In this document: positions 1 through 11,636 of the stretch, piece by piece
How the letters are laid out: each line of letters opens with the position of its first letter
Position numbering within the stretch: position 1 is the stretch's first letter
Source: Spongospora subterranea
Taxonomy: Eukaryota; Endomyxa; Phytomyxea; Plasmodiophorida; Plasmodiophoridae
Direction: 5' to 3'
Length of the DNA stretch: 26,536 bases
NCBI GenBank assembly: GCA_900404475.1
Contig: OUQQ01000191.1
Location: 1-26,536, forward strand
The notes under the pieces: model-generated
Database searches by the model: none
What the model was told of the DNA's origin: nothing
The model's input: the letters and a program-made list of their open reading frames with translations, nothing else
Made by a program: the position numbers and the translations under genes

Positions 1-561
1 CGGAGATACAGTAGTCAGTACTACGCGGGGTTGCGCTGGCATAGTTGCCCCGCAGTCAGCTGTATTCAGTTGACGCACAGTTCAAAGCAACCGGGGAGAT
101 AGACAGAAGAGCGCCAACCAAGCAGTCCATTCTCCAAACTCCTATTGCACCAGCACCAGCATGGTACTACTCTCGTCATTTGCCCTAGCAACAATTTAAA
201 TTTTTCTGTTTTGTAGAGCGGAATTCGGAAGTTCGTCATCGCCGCCTGCGCCTTTTCATTTCTTGCTGATTGGTTGGTTTTATAGACGAGGTTCGGCCGG
301 ATCCCAAGGATCGTCGCCATTGCTCCGTATAGCTTCGGATCCGTCATCCGGATTCAAAATGTCTGTCGCCAATTGCCTGTCTCTCTCAACGTCGTTAACG
401 AAGTTCTTTTCAGTGGGCCAACAACTTTGCTCATGTTCAGCTTAATATTCATCGGATCCGTTGTATCTATGCATATCATTGGCAAGTTGCGCAACAGCTA
501 AAATCGCCCGTCAATAAAACGCTCTGATTTCCCGTTAACTTTCTGTGATTTATATAACTGA
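1..561. other. No supported gene; possible small minus-strand ORF
   Basis: I see no recognisable gene here. The longest ATG-started frame is 66-347 on the minus strand (93 codons). Its first half (MTDPKLYGAMATILGIRPN) reads like plausible protein, but the Trp/Cys-rich tail looks random, and I recognise no family. It could be the first exon of a gene running off the left edge or simply noise. Confidence 0.3.
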
Positions 562-1158
562 TTAGAAAAACCCACCAAGACCAGATCCGCTTTTTTTCCC
601 TCCGAACATTCCGTTTGTCATGCCGGCGAACATTCCTGCAGCTCGCCCATTCGTACCACTTCCTTCACCCTCCTCGTTGCTATCGCTAGATTTGCCTGGC
701 GTCGCCATTCCGCCGAATAGTTTCTGAATATCGTCTTTTTTCAGGCCATCGGCCGCCGTTGTCGGAGGTGGCTTTGAGGTCGGCTTCGTTCGTTGCGGAG
801 AACTTCTCCTATCGTCGTCGTGTCGCCTGTTTGTTCCGAACTTCATTCTATGATCAGGTCCAAAAAACCCGTCATTCAATATTCCACTCGACGAAGACGC
901 CCTCTTATATTTTGCCCCATTACTGGACGAGCGCGAGGAAGACGTCGAGCTTTCACTTGACAATGATGATTGTGATCCGTCATCGCTGCTGGTTACATTA
1001 CGATCATCGGCTTTTCCAACTGGTGGGCGTGTCGCGGCCTGATATTGTTCCAGATCGTCGTCATCGCCATTGGTGGTATTGGCCGCGCGACGCCCGGGTG
1101 GTAAATCGGCGGTAATGACCCCGATCAATAAAACAATGCAGATAATTTTACAGATCAT
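562..1158 (-). CDS. Secreted low-complexity Ser/Asp/Gly-rich protein
   Basis: This is a single-exon protein of 198 residues and no known family. The start is the ATG at 1158, because it opens directly into a classical signal peptide (MICKIICIVLLIGVITA) followed by DLPPG. The frame extends upstream only through non-ATG codons. The mature part is disordered: an Asn-Thr-Thr sequon, an Asp run, a long Ser-rich tract (about residues 55-90), a Lys/Arg/Pro stretch, then a Gly/Met/Phe repeat-like tail (MFAGM, MFGG, LGGFF). The composition suggests a secreted or surface protein, or a wall or matrix component. That is inference from the signal peptide and the low-complexity composition. It is divergent from GCN5, with 638 bp between the two ATGs. 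Confidence 0.7.
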   Translation of the reverse strand: MICKIICIVLLIGVITADLPPGRRAANTTNGDDDDLEQYQAATRPPVGKADDRNVTSSDDGSQSSLSSESSTSSSRSSSNGAKYKRASSSSGILNDGFFGPDHRMKFGTNRRHDDDRRSSPQRTKPTSKPPPTTAADGLKKDDIQKLFGGMATPGKSSDSNEEGEGSGTNGRAAGMFAGMTNGMFGGKKSGSGLGGFF

Positions 1159-1796
1159 GGGAAAATTTAAGATGAAAGGCTGATTTAGTAAGTTGATTTG
1201 AGTCAAGCGGCGCCAACTAATGAGTCAACTGAGACCACATTTAGTATCTACATATTTAGTGCTGTTTGATTCTAAATCTATATTTTTTATCTTTTGTAAA
1301 ACTGACTGTTCTTGGAACATGGGCCTATAAAGTGACATTATATCATCCAAGGTAGTGTGTGCAAAAATTACGGGTTCAATATGGTCAATTCAACGTCGTA
1401 ACACTTGCCGTTACAAAAATTAGGAGATTGTAAACGGTCGGAATAAAATCACAAAAAGAGCAATAACGACCTTGAGCCTCTGAACGTATCAATTCTGTTG
1501 CTCAACATCCCGATCTTTGATTTGACATGATGCTAAGGTATTGTTCGGTTCAGACGCCTTGGCATCGGAAGTCAATTGCAAGTTGAAACCGCGATCATAC
1601 AACCATAGCAGAAATTGTTTTGAAGCTCGAAAATCGGTATATCGATTCAGAGCGAGTCGGTCAAATACAGTAATTGGAGGCTCTGAGCCGGATTTCGGAG
1701 AAAATAAAAATACTGCGCGCATTTTTGTGGCCTTTTCATGGACTGGAGGCCGGAGCTCATGGATTTACCAACTAAATTGTCATTGGCGCCATTCCG
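1159..1796. promoter_or_regulatory. Divergent intergenic region of secreted gene and GCN5
   Basis: This interval separates two divergent start codons (1158 minus, 1797 plus) and should hold both promoters. It is AT-rich around 1240-1480. Several short ORFs lie between 1489 and 1829, but they overlap on both strands without family resemblance, so I do not call a gene. An untranslated or coding 5' exon of the GCN5 gene could lie here. Confidence 0.35.
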
Positions 1797-3832
<2,036 letters not shown>

Positions 3833-3866
3833 TATAAAATTCATGTTAGATTCGAGTTGTTTATGA

Positions 3867-4635
3867 TCAATGGCAACCGGCTTGACGTGTACCTTGACCA
3901 GATGGCATCGGCGTCATGATGTTGAAGAATAGGTAACCTGCACCAGCGCCAAACACTAGAGCTAACGACGTTCCCCATTCAAAAAGCATAAATATGAGCA
4001 TCAGCATGAGGCTAGAAAAGACGCGCGTCATATGAAACAATGCACGAATGCACTCTTGGCCTTTAGTATACTGCGCTTTCGGGGTCGATTGCGAAGATCC
4101 AGGCATTTTTGTGTCCTCCACTTGTTTGATTGGGAGGCCTTCACTTTCGCAGCAACATTCCGTCGATCGACTTGCCATTTTGCGGTCAACGAACTGGCAA
4201 TGATATGAACAAAAAAAAGAGATTTGAAAGCAAGCCTTAACTGACTTGTTGCAGAGTTTGTAACCCTTCGAACAAAAACCCCATCAAGAATATGGCGATC
4301 ATTGACCAAACATAACCTAGGCATAAAGTCAGATGTGAAGTTGATCAGATTTGTTAATGACATATGACCAGACGTAGACTGAATTCTCCAGAAAGAAAAG
4401 AGAACGTCAAGCTTTCTTTCAGAACCCCATGCGAAAAAAGTGCCCCCTTCCTACGGTGAAGTTTAACAGAGTTGTGCAAAGAAAGGAGTGAAAACAGTTC
4501 GTTATGGACGCTTACTGATTCGGCTCCAACAGCAGGCTTGCCACAGGCGCATGCATCTACCGATGCCACCATGAATTGACAGACCGCCAAAGCAATCACA
4601 CAAACAAGTGAGCGTAATATTGAAGAGACCGACAT
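3867..4635 (-). CDS. CTR1: Ctr-type (SLC31) copper transporter
   Basis: Exons 4635-4516, 4450-4369, 4316-4246 and 4193-3867 join to 199 residues (introns 65, 52 and 52 nt). Ctr proteins are homotrimeric channels that import Cu(I) across the plasma or an internal membrane. A signal peptide (MSVSSILRSLVCVIALAVCQ) precedes a short ectodomain with CACG. Next comes the family segment FFAWGSERKLDVLFSFW before TM1 (YVWSMIAIFLMGFLFEG, about 69-85). TM2 (HMTRVFSSLMLMLIFM) carries the selectivity motif M156-x3-M160. TM3 (FGAGAGYLFF) carries the G173-x3-G177 packing motif. The cytosolic loop has ECCCE, and the protein ends in GCH, like the HCH tail of human CTR1. The ectodomain has no Met-rich motifs; Cys may serve instead. 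The start is the ATG that begins the signal peptide. The gene is tail to tail with GCN5, 34 bp apart. Confidence 0.88.
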
Positions 4636-4909
4636 GATTACAAAATGAACACGCTATAGAAGAAGGGAACTTGCGGCATTGCGGCAAGGCCGCTATCTCT
4701 CAACATAACGGACCCCTTTCGACCTTTCCTGCCGCACTTATTCCAGTGTGCTTTAGATAGGCCCGCCAGTCAGACCGTTGCCATGTCCGCCGCCCTGACA
4801 CGGATGATACTCCGTAATGAGGACCAGTACATTCAATCAGCGACGATCCAGTGTCTGACAGACTGGCACTTTGTGATAGAGATGGTAATGCCGACCGCTG
4901 AAGTTTCTG

Positions 4910-4936
4910 ATCGCAGATCAGCTGCGACGTTCTGCG
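4910..4936 (+). repeat. 27-bp direct-repeat copy of the duplicated exon module
   Basis: Positions 4910-4936 match 5485-5511, inside the left arm of the 137-bp inverted repeat, at 26 of 27 bases and in the same orientation. The match stops abruptly on both sides. This copy overlaps the last codons and the stop of the 4918-5602 gene, but it is read there in a different frame from the one used in exon 1. Confidence 0.85.
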
Positions 4937-5602
4937 ATGTACCTGTCTACATCCGAATCTGTAGATGGTAGCTCCAACCGGGGGTGAAAGAATGCTTTCG
5001 AAGTACCCTCACAACATTCTAATGTCTCTAACCATACATATACCATTCCTCTGTACACGTCCAATTCGAGTGGTGATACCCTTAATAGTGTGGTGCCCTC
5101 AGCGTTATTAAATTGAAATCGTTGTTTAGATTGGGTACTGGTGAGAAACGGCGCCATATTCGACCAGGACGACTCAGCATCAACAATCATGACGGCGAAA
5201 GGTCGCCGCCTGTATGTACTGAAATTCGTCATGAAATACAAAGCTATGTTCCTGGATCCGCCGGTCCAGTCCCTTAACAGCTTCTTCCTTTCTGGGTGTT
5301 CAAGGGTTGCCGTCAGATCCAGGCGGCTATATGTGACAATCATATCAGTGAATAGGTCTTTATCGGCCATCACTAGCTCCTGCCCTGAGGACAGGATTTC
5401 TGAGAATTTGTCTGATTCAGAAAGAATCGCTTTGATCTTTTTGCCATTAAGTCCGAGGTTCAAAGCGTCATCAACTCACCAGGAATCGCAGATCAGCTGC
5501 GGCGTTCTGCGCATACACGATGTCGATCAGGAGGCGATCAACGCCCAAGCTCCGTTCGGATTGCAATGACGCAGCAGGGACGATTGGGGCGGGCATGTTC
5601 AT
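4918..5602 (-). CDS. Two-exon gene of unknown function, first exon in inverted repeat
   Basis: Exon 1 is 5602-5480 (41 codons, MNMPAPIVPAAS..), with a strong donor CTG|GTGAGT. Exon 2 is best started at 5379 after a GGGCAG acceptor, giving a phase-0 join and 194 residues in total. I do not recognise the protein. It shows no membrane segment or known catalytic motif; exon 2 reads as a mixed alpha/beta globular domain (for example DLFTDMIVTYSRLDLTATLE, FAVMIVDAESSW, LDVYRGMVYVWLETLECC). Exon 1 is duplicated in inverted orientation at 5686-5822, and the gene's end carries a fragment of the same repeat. The intron could instead end at one of three upstream CAG sites, but those are out of phase with exon 1. 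A frame also runs upstream through the intron without an ATG. Confidence 0.6.
5466..5602 (-). repeat. Left arm of 137-bp inverted repeat (exon 1 of minus gene)
   Basis: This arm pairs with 5686-5822 in inverted orientation. The two are identical in length without indels and match at 129 of 137 positions by my count. The arm covers the first exon exactly from its ATG, the donor and the first 14 intron bases. All eight differences lie inside the exon; four codons change amino acid or synonymously as expected of a recent duplication. Confidence 0.92.
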
Positions 5603-5685
5603 ATACAACGCACGAGAACAGATTACAGACTGAAGCTGACGAAGACACAAGAGAACAGAAACCCCATAACGCTAATCAACGCTCG
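5603..5685. promoter_or_regulatory. 83-bp spacer between divergent duplicated first exons
   Basis: Both repeat arms end exactly at an ATG that points away from this spacer. The 83 bp must therefore hold the start regions of two divergent transcripts, or of one transcript plus a dead copy. It is unique sequence, purine-rich on the plus strand (many GAAGA/AGAGAACAGA motifs), with no clear TATA box. Its role as a bidirectional promoter is inferred from geometry alone. Confidence 0.35.
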
Positions 5686-5808
5686 ATGAACATGCCCGCC
5701 CCAATCGTCCTCGCTGCGTCATTGCAATCGGAACGGAGCTTGGGCGTTGATCGCCCCCTGATTGACATCGTGTATGCGCAGAACGCCGCAGCTGATTTGC
5801 AATTCTTG
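5686..5808 (+). CDS. First exon of divergent paralogue (partial or truncated gene)
   Basis: This 41-codon exon begins MNMPAPIVLAAS and ends DLQFL|GTGAGT. It differs from exon 1 of the minus-strand gene at only three residues (Pro/Leu at 9, Leu/Pro at 24, Arg/Gln at 39). I cannot find a convincing second exon: nothing in 5823-6600 resembles exon 2 of the partner. A frame from 5865 (MASSEIIRFHLYEHNGKSS..) looks protein-like but does not join in phase. The copy may therefore be a truncated duplicate, an alternative-exon donor, or the start of a diverged gene. Confidence 0.45.
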
Positions 5809-5822
5809 GTGAGTTGATGACG
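5686..5822 (+). repeat. Right arm of 137-bp inverted repeat
   Basis: This is the inverted copy of 5466-5602. It keeps the ATG, the reading frame and the GTGAGTTGATGACG donor and intron start. The two arms share a precise outer boundary at the start codon and a precise inner boundary 14 nt into the intron. Confidence 0.92.
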
Positions 5823-5838
5823 ATTGACACCATCAAAA

Positions 5839-6082
5839 GATAATCGTTCGCGCTTACTCTATAATGGCAAGTAGCGAAATCATACGCTTCCATCTTTACG
5901 AACACAATGGAAAATCATCTACAGTACATCAGCCAGGAACTAAATCATATCTACCGCTATTGAATCAAGGATCGAACAGTATCGGCTTCGTTTTCAACGG
6001 AAGAAATGTTTTGCCATCGCGTTGGTAAAGATGGAAGCCTACATTGTCGCTGAATGCACTACGAAGCAAGGGCGAACGATGC
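5839..6082. repeat. Degenerate second inverted repeat
   Basis: The reverse complement of 5839-5905 aligns with 6018-6082 over about 62 bases at roughly 70 percent identity with one gap. The best part is the 13-mer GTAAAGATGGAAG present in both. It lies immediately beyond the 137-bp repeat and looks like an older inverted duplication in the same locus. Confidence 0.5.
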
Positions 6083-6415
6083 CATGTTGAAGGGTTGCAG
6101 AAAAAAGTCGGCATTGCCACCAAGTTGTTTTCTCGTACGTGCCGGAAACTGAGATAATCCGTCGGCGTTGTTGGGTATTTCAACGGGAGGGAGGAAGCAA
6201 TGAGTGTGGCTCGTGATAAGCCGTCGGATGGCATATCATGATAATCGGTGTTCAACAGATGACAGCGAATTGTAAATCGGCTAAAAATCGCTCCAAACGA
6301 GCTCAAAGAACTTGGGCAGATTCCGACAAACTTACATCTTTTTTTTAAGTGCAGACAATGACAAAGGCTGCGGGTATCAACATTCTCCAATTGGAAGAAT
6401 GCTTGTCACGTGGCA

Positions 6416-6583
6416 ATGTTGATTTTGGAAAAAATCATTCGACTTACTCAAGAACTGTATAATGACTGGCCTAAGTTCCGCCCATTTTTCCATTATGGGC
6501 CTTTTCACATTCTCGATGCGGTGAACAACCTCGTTCTTTTAGAGGTTGTCAGCGTTGAAGGCCAACCCTACGAATTCCGATGA
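6416..6583 (+). CDS. Small ORF, possible exon of unknown gene
   Basis: A 55-codon ATG-to-stop frame encodes a protein-like sequence rich in Leu and aromatic residues (LILEKIIRLTQELYNDWPKF, FFHYGPFHILDAVNNLVLLE). The frame stays open for about 20 codons upstream of the ATG, behind a polypyrimidine tract and AG near 6355, so it may be the last exon of a gene. There is no recognisable family. It may belong to the gene starting at 5686, but I cannot show a valid splice path. Confidence 0.25.
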   Translation: MLILEKIIRLTQELYNDWPKFRPFFHYGPFHILDAVNNLVLLEVVSVEGQPYEFR

Positions 6584-7084
6584 ATTTCCCTCGGAAAAAT
6601 CATATAATGCAGAAGGTTATCAGTTGTGATCAGGTGATATCACCGTCTTTTTAGCGAAGTCATAATTAGCGGTGATATCAAAGTAACTGTAGTCAACTGA
6701 ATTACCCACAGTTTCCCCTTCTCAATCGTAAACAGAAATTGTGATAAGTTGTTACTTGCTGCTCCGGAATAATTAGGGTTTACTGCACGTTATTGATCAA
6801 GTATGTAAAGCCTGTCAAACATTTCGATTTTCAACAATAAAATAGAACATGCAGCCATAATTTTGGGTTGATAAATTCGGCTGGCTAACTGCTGAAAAAT
6901 TTGCAGCCCTAACAAGGCGCGTTTGGTCGCAAAACTCTTCGTTCGACTGAACGCCCATCGCAGATGGCTCCTCCGAAATTACTGGTGTGGGAGTTGCCAG
7001 ATCAGTACAATCATCACCGGTTGTCAGGAATTGTTGAAATAGGCACCTCATCTTGGGTCACAACTGTCCTAGCAGAACATTTAT

Positions 7085-7493
7085 TTAATACTGATACGGG
7101 GGAGGAGGCGCTTGCTGTTGATAGACAGCACCGGGATACCCGGACGGAACATGGTTTTGTTGATATACAGGCTGCTGGCTGTATGGCGGTTGTTGAACAT
7201 ACTGAGCCTGTTGCTGAGGATAAGGGTAAGCCGCGGCCACCATAACTGGATTGCCTGCAGCATCGTACAATTGCTGTTGTTGTCCCTGAATGGTTTCGAT
7301 AAGGTTAAACAGACGAAACAGGAGCGAACATTCCAACATGTTGCATGTATTGCTGTTGTTGTGGAGGCGGGTATTGTTTCGGTGTCTCCTTTTCCTTTGA
7401 ACTACAGCAAACCTTCTGACAGCACCAGGCGCAGAGAAAACAGCATGCCATCTCCTCGAGACAGCCCAAAAGGCCCATCGCATCGTCGCCCAT
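7085..7493 (-). CDS. Small Cys-rich, Q/P/Y-rich protein
   Basis: Exons 7493-7338 and 7285-7085 are joined in phase 0 across a 52-nt intron (GTTGGA..CATTCAG, with TTAAC upstream of the acceptor), giving 118 residues. The N-terminus contains a dense Cys cluster (MACCFLCAWCCQKVCC, about residues 15-30) in a hydrophobic setting. This is typical of a palmitoylated membrane anchor or a CYSTM-like element. The rest is a low-complexity tail rich in Gln, Pro and Tyr, ending PPPPYQY, with YPYP, PPYSQQP and GYPG repeats like those of proteins that bind WW or EF-hand partners or form condensates. I recognise no specific family. Without the intron, the first frame would stop soon after the cluster, and the Gln-rich second half would lack a start. 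Confidence 0.7.
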
Positions 7494-8172
7494 TGGCGCT
7501 AATACTCGGCCAATTAACGGCCCGTGGTAATCCGTTACCGGTCAGAATATAAAACGAATAACCTGTTAGACTCCTGTACTGTAAAGTCAACGATACTGCG
7601 TAACTGGACACAATATGGTGTAGCGGGCCAAATTGGATCCTCGATCTTGGGGATCTAGAATACTCTCATCTAGAAAAACATAAAAGCTCTACTAGCAGAA
7701 CAAAGTACAAATGATTGATAACCACGTAGAGGACCTTTGGTCAGCAATAACGATGTCCTAAATGCTTCTCTTTGGTAAGCCATGAAACAACATAAATATA
7801 CGAAATCTCACCTTTGGCGAAACGAATCGATATAATAAGATAATGCGAATTCAACCTCCTTACCGTTTCTTGAATTTCCTTTGACCAATTCACGATCATC
7901 GCACCTTGATCTTTACACAGCACTGTGGCGTTAGGAAATTCCCTAATTGGACGAGACGTTTTTCACAAAATTGTCAAGGTCAAATTATTGGTGCTCCCTC
8001 ATTCACATGATGTGCGAATCGTTCCAGAGTTTGAACTGCGGGTAGAGTGAGGCGAAATGTACAGTCGTCTGTGTGCGGTCCTGCAGTGGGGCACTGAGGT
8101 ACCCAGGACAACCAGTGACCCTCGTCGTCTGGTCCGGTTCGGTTACCGGTTGCCCAGACAGTCAGCTCGACC
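7494..8172. promoter_or_regulatory. Divergent intergenic region before RAD51
   Basis: This interval separates the minus-strand Cys-rich gene (ATG at 7493) from RAD51 (ATG at 8173) and should carry both promoters. ORFs at 7741-7923 and 7980-8174 on the minus strand have no resemblance to known proteins, and I treat them as chance. No tRNA or conserved motif was seen. Confidence 0.35.
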
Positions 8173-9989
8173 ATGTCGGCGGCGATGCAGCAGCGTAGAG
8201 CTCAGGAGGAGGTGGGGCAGGAGGAGGACGACGTTGTCGGTCCTTTGCCTATCTCACGACTTGAGGTCAATAATTTCAGATATTTGTCGGAGATTACTAA
8301 AACTCAAATCATACATTTGAAAGTTTGTTTTCGCCAGTTCCATTTCATTGGAAGTCCATCTTTCTCAGCCCATTGTTTCTATTGGATTATCAAACTCCTG
8401 CTTTGTCTTTTTCCGTGAGGCTGATTCCTCATGTTGTTTCTTAGAGTCGAGGTATCAACGCTGCCGATGTCAAGAAGCTGCAAGCTGAAGGGTTGAATAC
8501 TGTCGAGTCAGTGGCATATTCGACCAGAAAGACTCTCATTGCCATTAAAGGCATCAGTGACGCTAAAGCCGACAAGTTGCTTGCTGAAGGTCAAATCCAC
8601 CATTTACCAGCCTCACTACTGTGGCAGCTGTTTCTTTTGTTTGCTCATCGTCAGGCTTTACAAGTTATAATTTCCGCTACTCCCGTCCCTTGTTCTTGAA
8701 CAAAACTTGATCGTTCCATTTTTGATGATCTCCATGTGCGTTCCACTGAATCGCGAATTTTCGTTTAGCGTCGAAGCTGATTCCGATGGGGTTTCAAACG
8801 GCAACTGAGTTTTACGAGCGTCGTAAAGACATTATTCAAATCGGTACGGGGTCGAAGGCGCTGGATGAGTTGTTGCAGGGTGGAATCGAAACCGGGTCCA
8901 TCACCGAAATCTTTGGCGAGTTTCGAACAGGCAAAACCCAGCTGTGTCATACTCTGTGCGTCGTGGCACAGATGCCGGTCGAGAGCGGAGGTGGTGAGGG
9001 TAAAGCCCTGTACATCGACACGGAAGGGACGTTTCGTCCTGATCGTTTGATTCCCATCGCTGAACGGTTTGGACTGAATCCACAAGATGTCACCGATAAT
9101 GTTGTCTACGCTCGAGCATATAACTCAGACCATCGTATAATCTGCTCTGCTTGTGTTAATTTATTTCAGATCGTTTTGTGCGTTTATTTTCGACCTCAAC
9201 TATGTTCGCTGTTCTTTTTGCTGCTGTCGTCGCTTTGATTTTCATTTTTTGCTCGAGCTGCATAAGCTCCGGTGATCGTTGGTCAATGGTTATGTAGTAC
9301 TGTTGTCGGCTTTTCGTTGAAGTACGTGGTTGGTTGATATGTGGCTGCAGAAAATCAATTGTTGGTACAAGCGTCGGCGTTGATGTGCGAGTCGCGGTTT
9401 GCTCTTGTTGTCGTGGATAGCGCCACTCATCTCTACAGGACCGATTATTGTGGCCGAGGAGGTCGGAATCGCTGTTTTTGTTTAATCGTTTTCTGACATC
9501 GCCTGCGCCCTGTAGAACTGTCAGCGCGGCAAATGCATCTCGGTCGTTTCTTACGATCGTTGATGAGAATGGCTGATGAATTTGGGGTGGCCGTTGTCAT
9601 CACTAATCAGGTTAAAATATTTATGTTCAACACGTATTGCATGTTTGCATCTTCTGTTAGCTCTCGATGTCCACCCTGGTCTTAATTTTTGTTCACCTTT
9701 TCACCTCCAGAGTCTCCCATTACCTATTGTATTTTGACTGCAAACGATTGACAACGCTGACCTTGTGTAGATGGTTGCACAAGTTGATGGTGGAATGGCT
9801 ATGTTCAACGCCGATCCGAAAAAACCTATTGGCGGCAATATCATGGCGCACGCGTCTGTCACCCGTTTATCGCTGCGGAAAGGTCGAGGGAACTCGCGCG
9901 TCTGTAAGATCTACGATTCGCCTTCTCTTCCAGAGTCTGAAGCCGTGTTCTGTATTGCCCAACACGGTATCTGTGATGACGCTGAATAA
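8173..9989 (+). CDS. RAD51: RAD51 recombinase
   Basis: Exons 8173-8265, 8445-8589, 8769-9134, 9351-9461, 9516-9610 and 9771-9989 join in phase to 342 residues, close to the 339 of human RAD51. RAD51 forms ATP-dependent filaments on single-stranded DNA and drives homology search and strand exchange in double-strand break repair and meiosis. The N-terminal helix-hairpin-helix region reads [19 protein letters not shown] and [15 protein letters not shown]. The core shows MGFQTATEF, Walker A GEFRTGKT (129-136), IDTEGTFRP, Walker B LVVVD followed by SAT, and the L1/L2 neighbourhood [35 protein letters not shown]. The end is [19 protein letters not shown]. Introns are 179, 179, 216, 54 and 160 nt. 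The first residues (Gln/Glu-rich) are variable, as in other RAD51 proteins. Complete and apparently functional. Confidence 0.97.
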
Positions 9990-11636
9990 CGATTGTCTAC
10001 TGTTCATTAATATAAAAGTCATTTTTTTTCAAACGTGATTCAACGTCGCATTGTCGACAATCACAGAAACATCTTGATTGGACTCACGTTGATCAAACCG
10101 GATTGCGCTTTCCAGTCCGAAACTTGTTGTTGACGCAAATGCAGTCGACGAGGAGACGAAGGCGCTGGATCAAATGTCTCATTAATGCTCTTGCCAAACC
10201 CATGTTAATTTAACTGGATTTAATGGCCGAGGGATGGTTCGGTGTTGACTGTAGATATCTGTTCCCAACCTTGAACCACTCGTCATCTAGAAAGAACACT
10301 TGTTGATCATCGACTCCTACCGACCGTCGACCTGAAACTCCCACACAAAAGATCTGACAGCACTGGTACCCGTAATTAGTGTTCACACTTGAATAGTTTG
10401 GATTCTTAACTAGTGTTTAAAACTGCACATATTCCATTCGTGGAGTTCCTGATAATATTCCGGGTGTCTCATACCGTAGCGCCAACAAAGATTCATGACC
10501 TGGCTGCAATGGCTCAACGAGCGAGGCTCAACATGCCAAACAGAAATCGTGTGATATTTGTGGGGTGCAAACGTGCCGTACTAGCTTGGGAGCTTCAATT
10601 CGCAAACTCTTTGCATGCGCAACCGATAAGATCCAACTACGTGGCAGTTCTGTGATTTCCAGGTTCAAAGACTCGTGGACATCTATGTGGGAAGAGTACA
10701 AACTGCAGGTCTTCATAGGACAGCGAATGGGCCGAGGTGTCTAACGCTATCAAAAATCATGGAAAAACGCTTTTCCAAAGCTTGCGGCCGAATCCGTCAA
10801 ACGCGTAAATGCGATGAAGGATTCAAACGGACTTGGATATGCACGTGAAGCCATGATTCGCTGCGGGTCATCGTTGGATACGTTGGGACAAGACCGAACT
10901 CCAGGCGATTGTAGCCAACCATCAGGATCACTTCAACGGGGCTATCGTCCCCCCATTTCGCGTCGCTGAACAGCTAGTGATAAAGGAGCAAGGAATACAC
11001 AGTGCCTTTTTGATGCGCTCTAGCTCATCTACCTAATGGCAGTCTTTGAAGGCCTCGATCTGAACTCTCCCACGGGGACGTTGCCTCTCAAACATAACCC
11101 GTTTATAATCTGACCAGAACACCGTCCATAAACACTTTTCAAAAGCCCCTAGTCAGTGTGATTAGGAGACAGGTGCTGAGAGGATGGTTCCTGAAAAATG
11201 TGTATTACATTATTACGGAAACCGGGGAAGAACTCAGAACCGTGCCCTGTTATCGTTGGTTATTAGAGTTGGACAGGTTTCCAACTCCCCTTGTGCAACG
11301 CCTTTATAGGAAGCAGACTAAGTTGCATGTAGTACCACCCTGACGGCTCAACATGATGTTGAACGATGCCATATCACTTGCAGATCGCTATAAATTCGTG
11401 TCCTCATTGAGGGAACACAGTCAATACGGATCGTCCATGATTTGAATTCCCACCTCTGGTACCTGTGCAACTTCTCGACGTGCGAAAGAGGGGGGGATTA
11501 GTAAAATTGGACAGCAGACGTTGAACCCGAATTTACGAGCGTTGCGACGAACAACTGAGACGATCCCGAATAATTATGACCCGACCATCGATTGAAAACA
11601 CTCGTCATTGTGGTATTCGGCTTCTCAAAATCAGAG
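9990..11636. other. Gene-poor stretch, no recognised content
   Basis: I find no supported gene in about 1.6 kb. ORFs at 10413-10655 and 11158-11343 (plus) are short, without family motifs and without splice partners. I looked for reverse transcriptase, integrase, transposase and terminal repeat signatures and saw none, though degraded mobile DNA would fit the lack of coding structure. Confidence 0.4.

Larger units (their letters stand above)
5823..7084. other. Long stretch without a firm gene
   Basis: Apart from the degenerate inverted repeat and a small ORF at 6416-6583, I find no gene I can defend. Minus-strand ORFs at 5965-6390 and 6815-7051 lack family resemblance. A short perfect palindrome, GGTGATATCACC, lies near 6635, with a related GGTGATATCA near 6671. 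Confidence 0.4.

Noticed and set aside
66..347. 93-codon minus-strand ORF at the left edge
   Set aside because: No family resemblance; the second half is Trp/Cys-rich and looks random. Too weak to call.
10413..11343. Possible remains of a retroelement in the gene-poor stretch
   Set aside because: I found no reverse transcriptase, protease, integrase or transposase motif and no terminal repeats. The gene-poor character alone does not support a mobile element.
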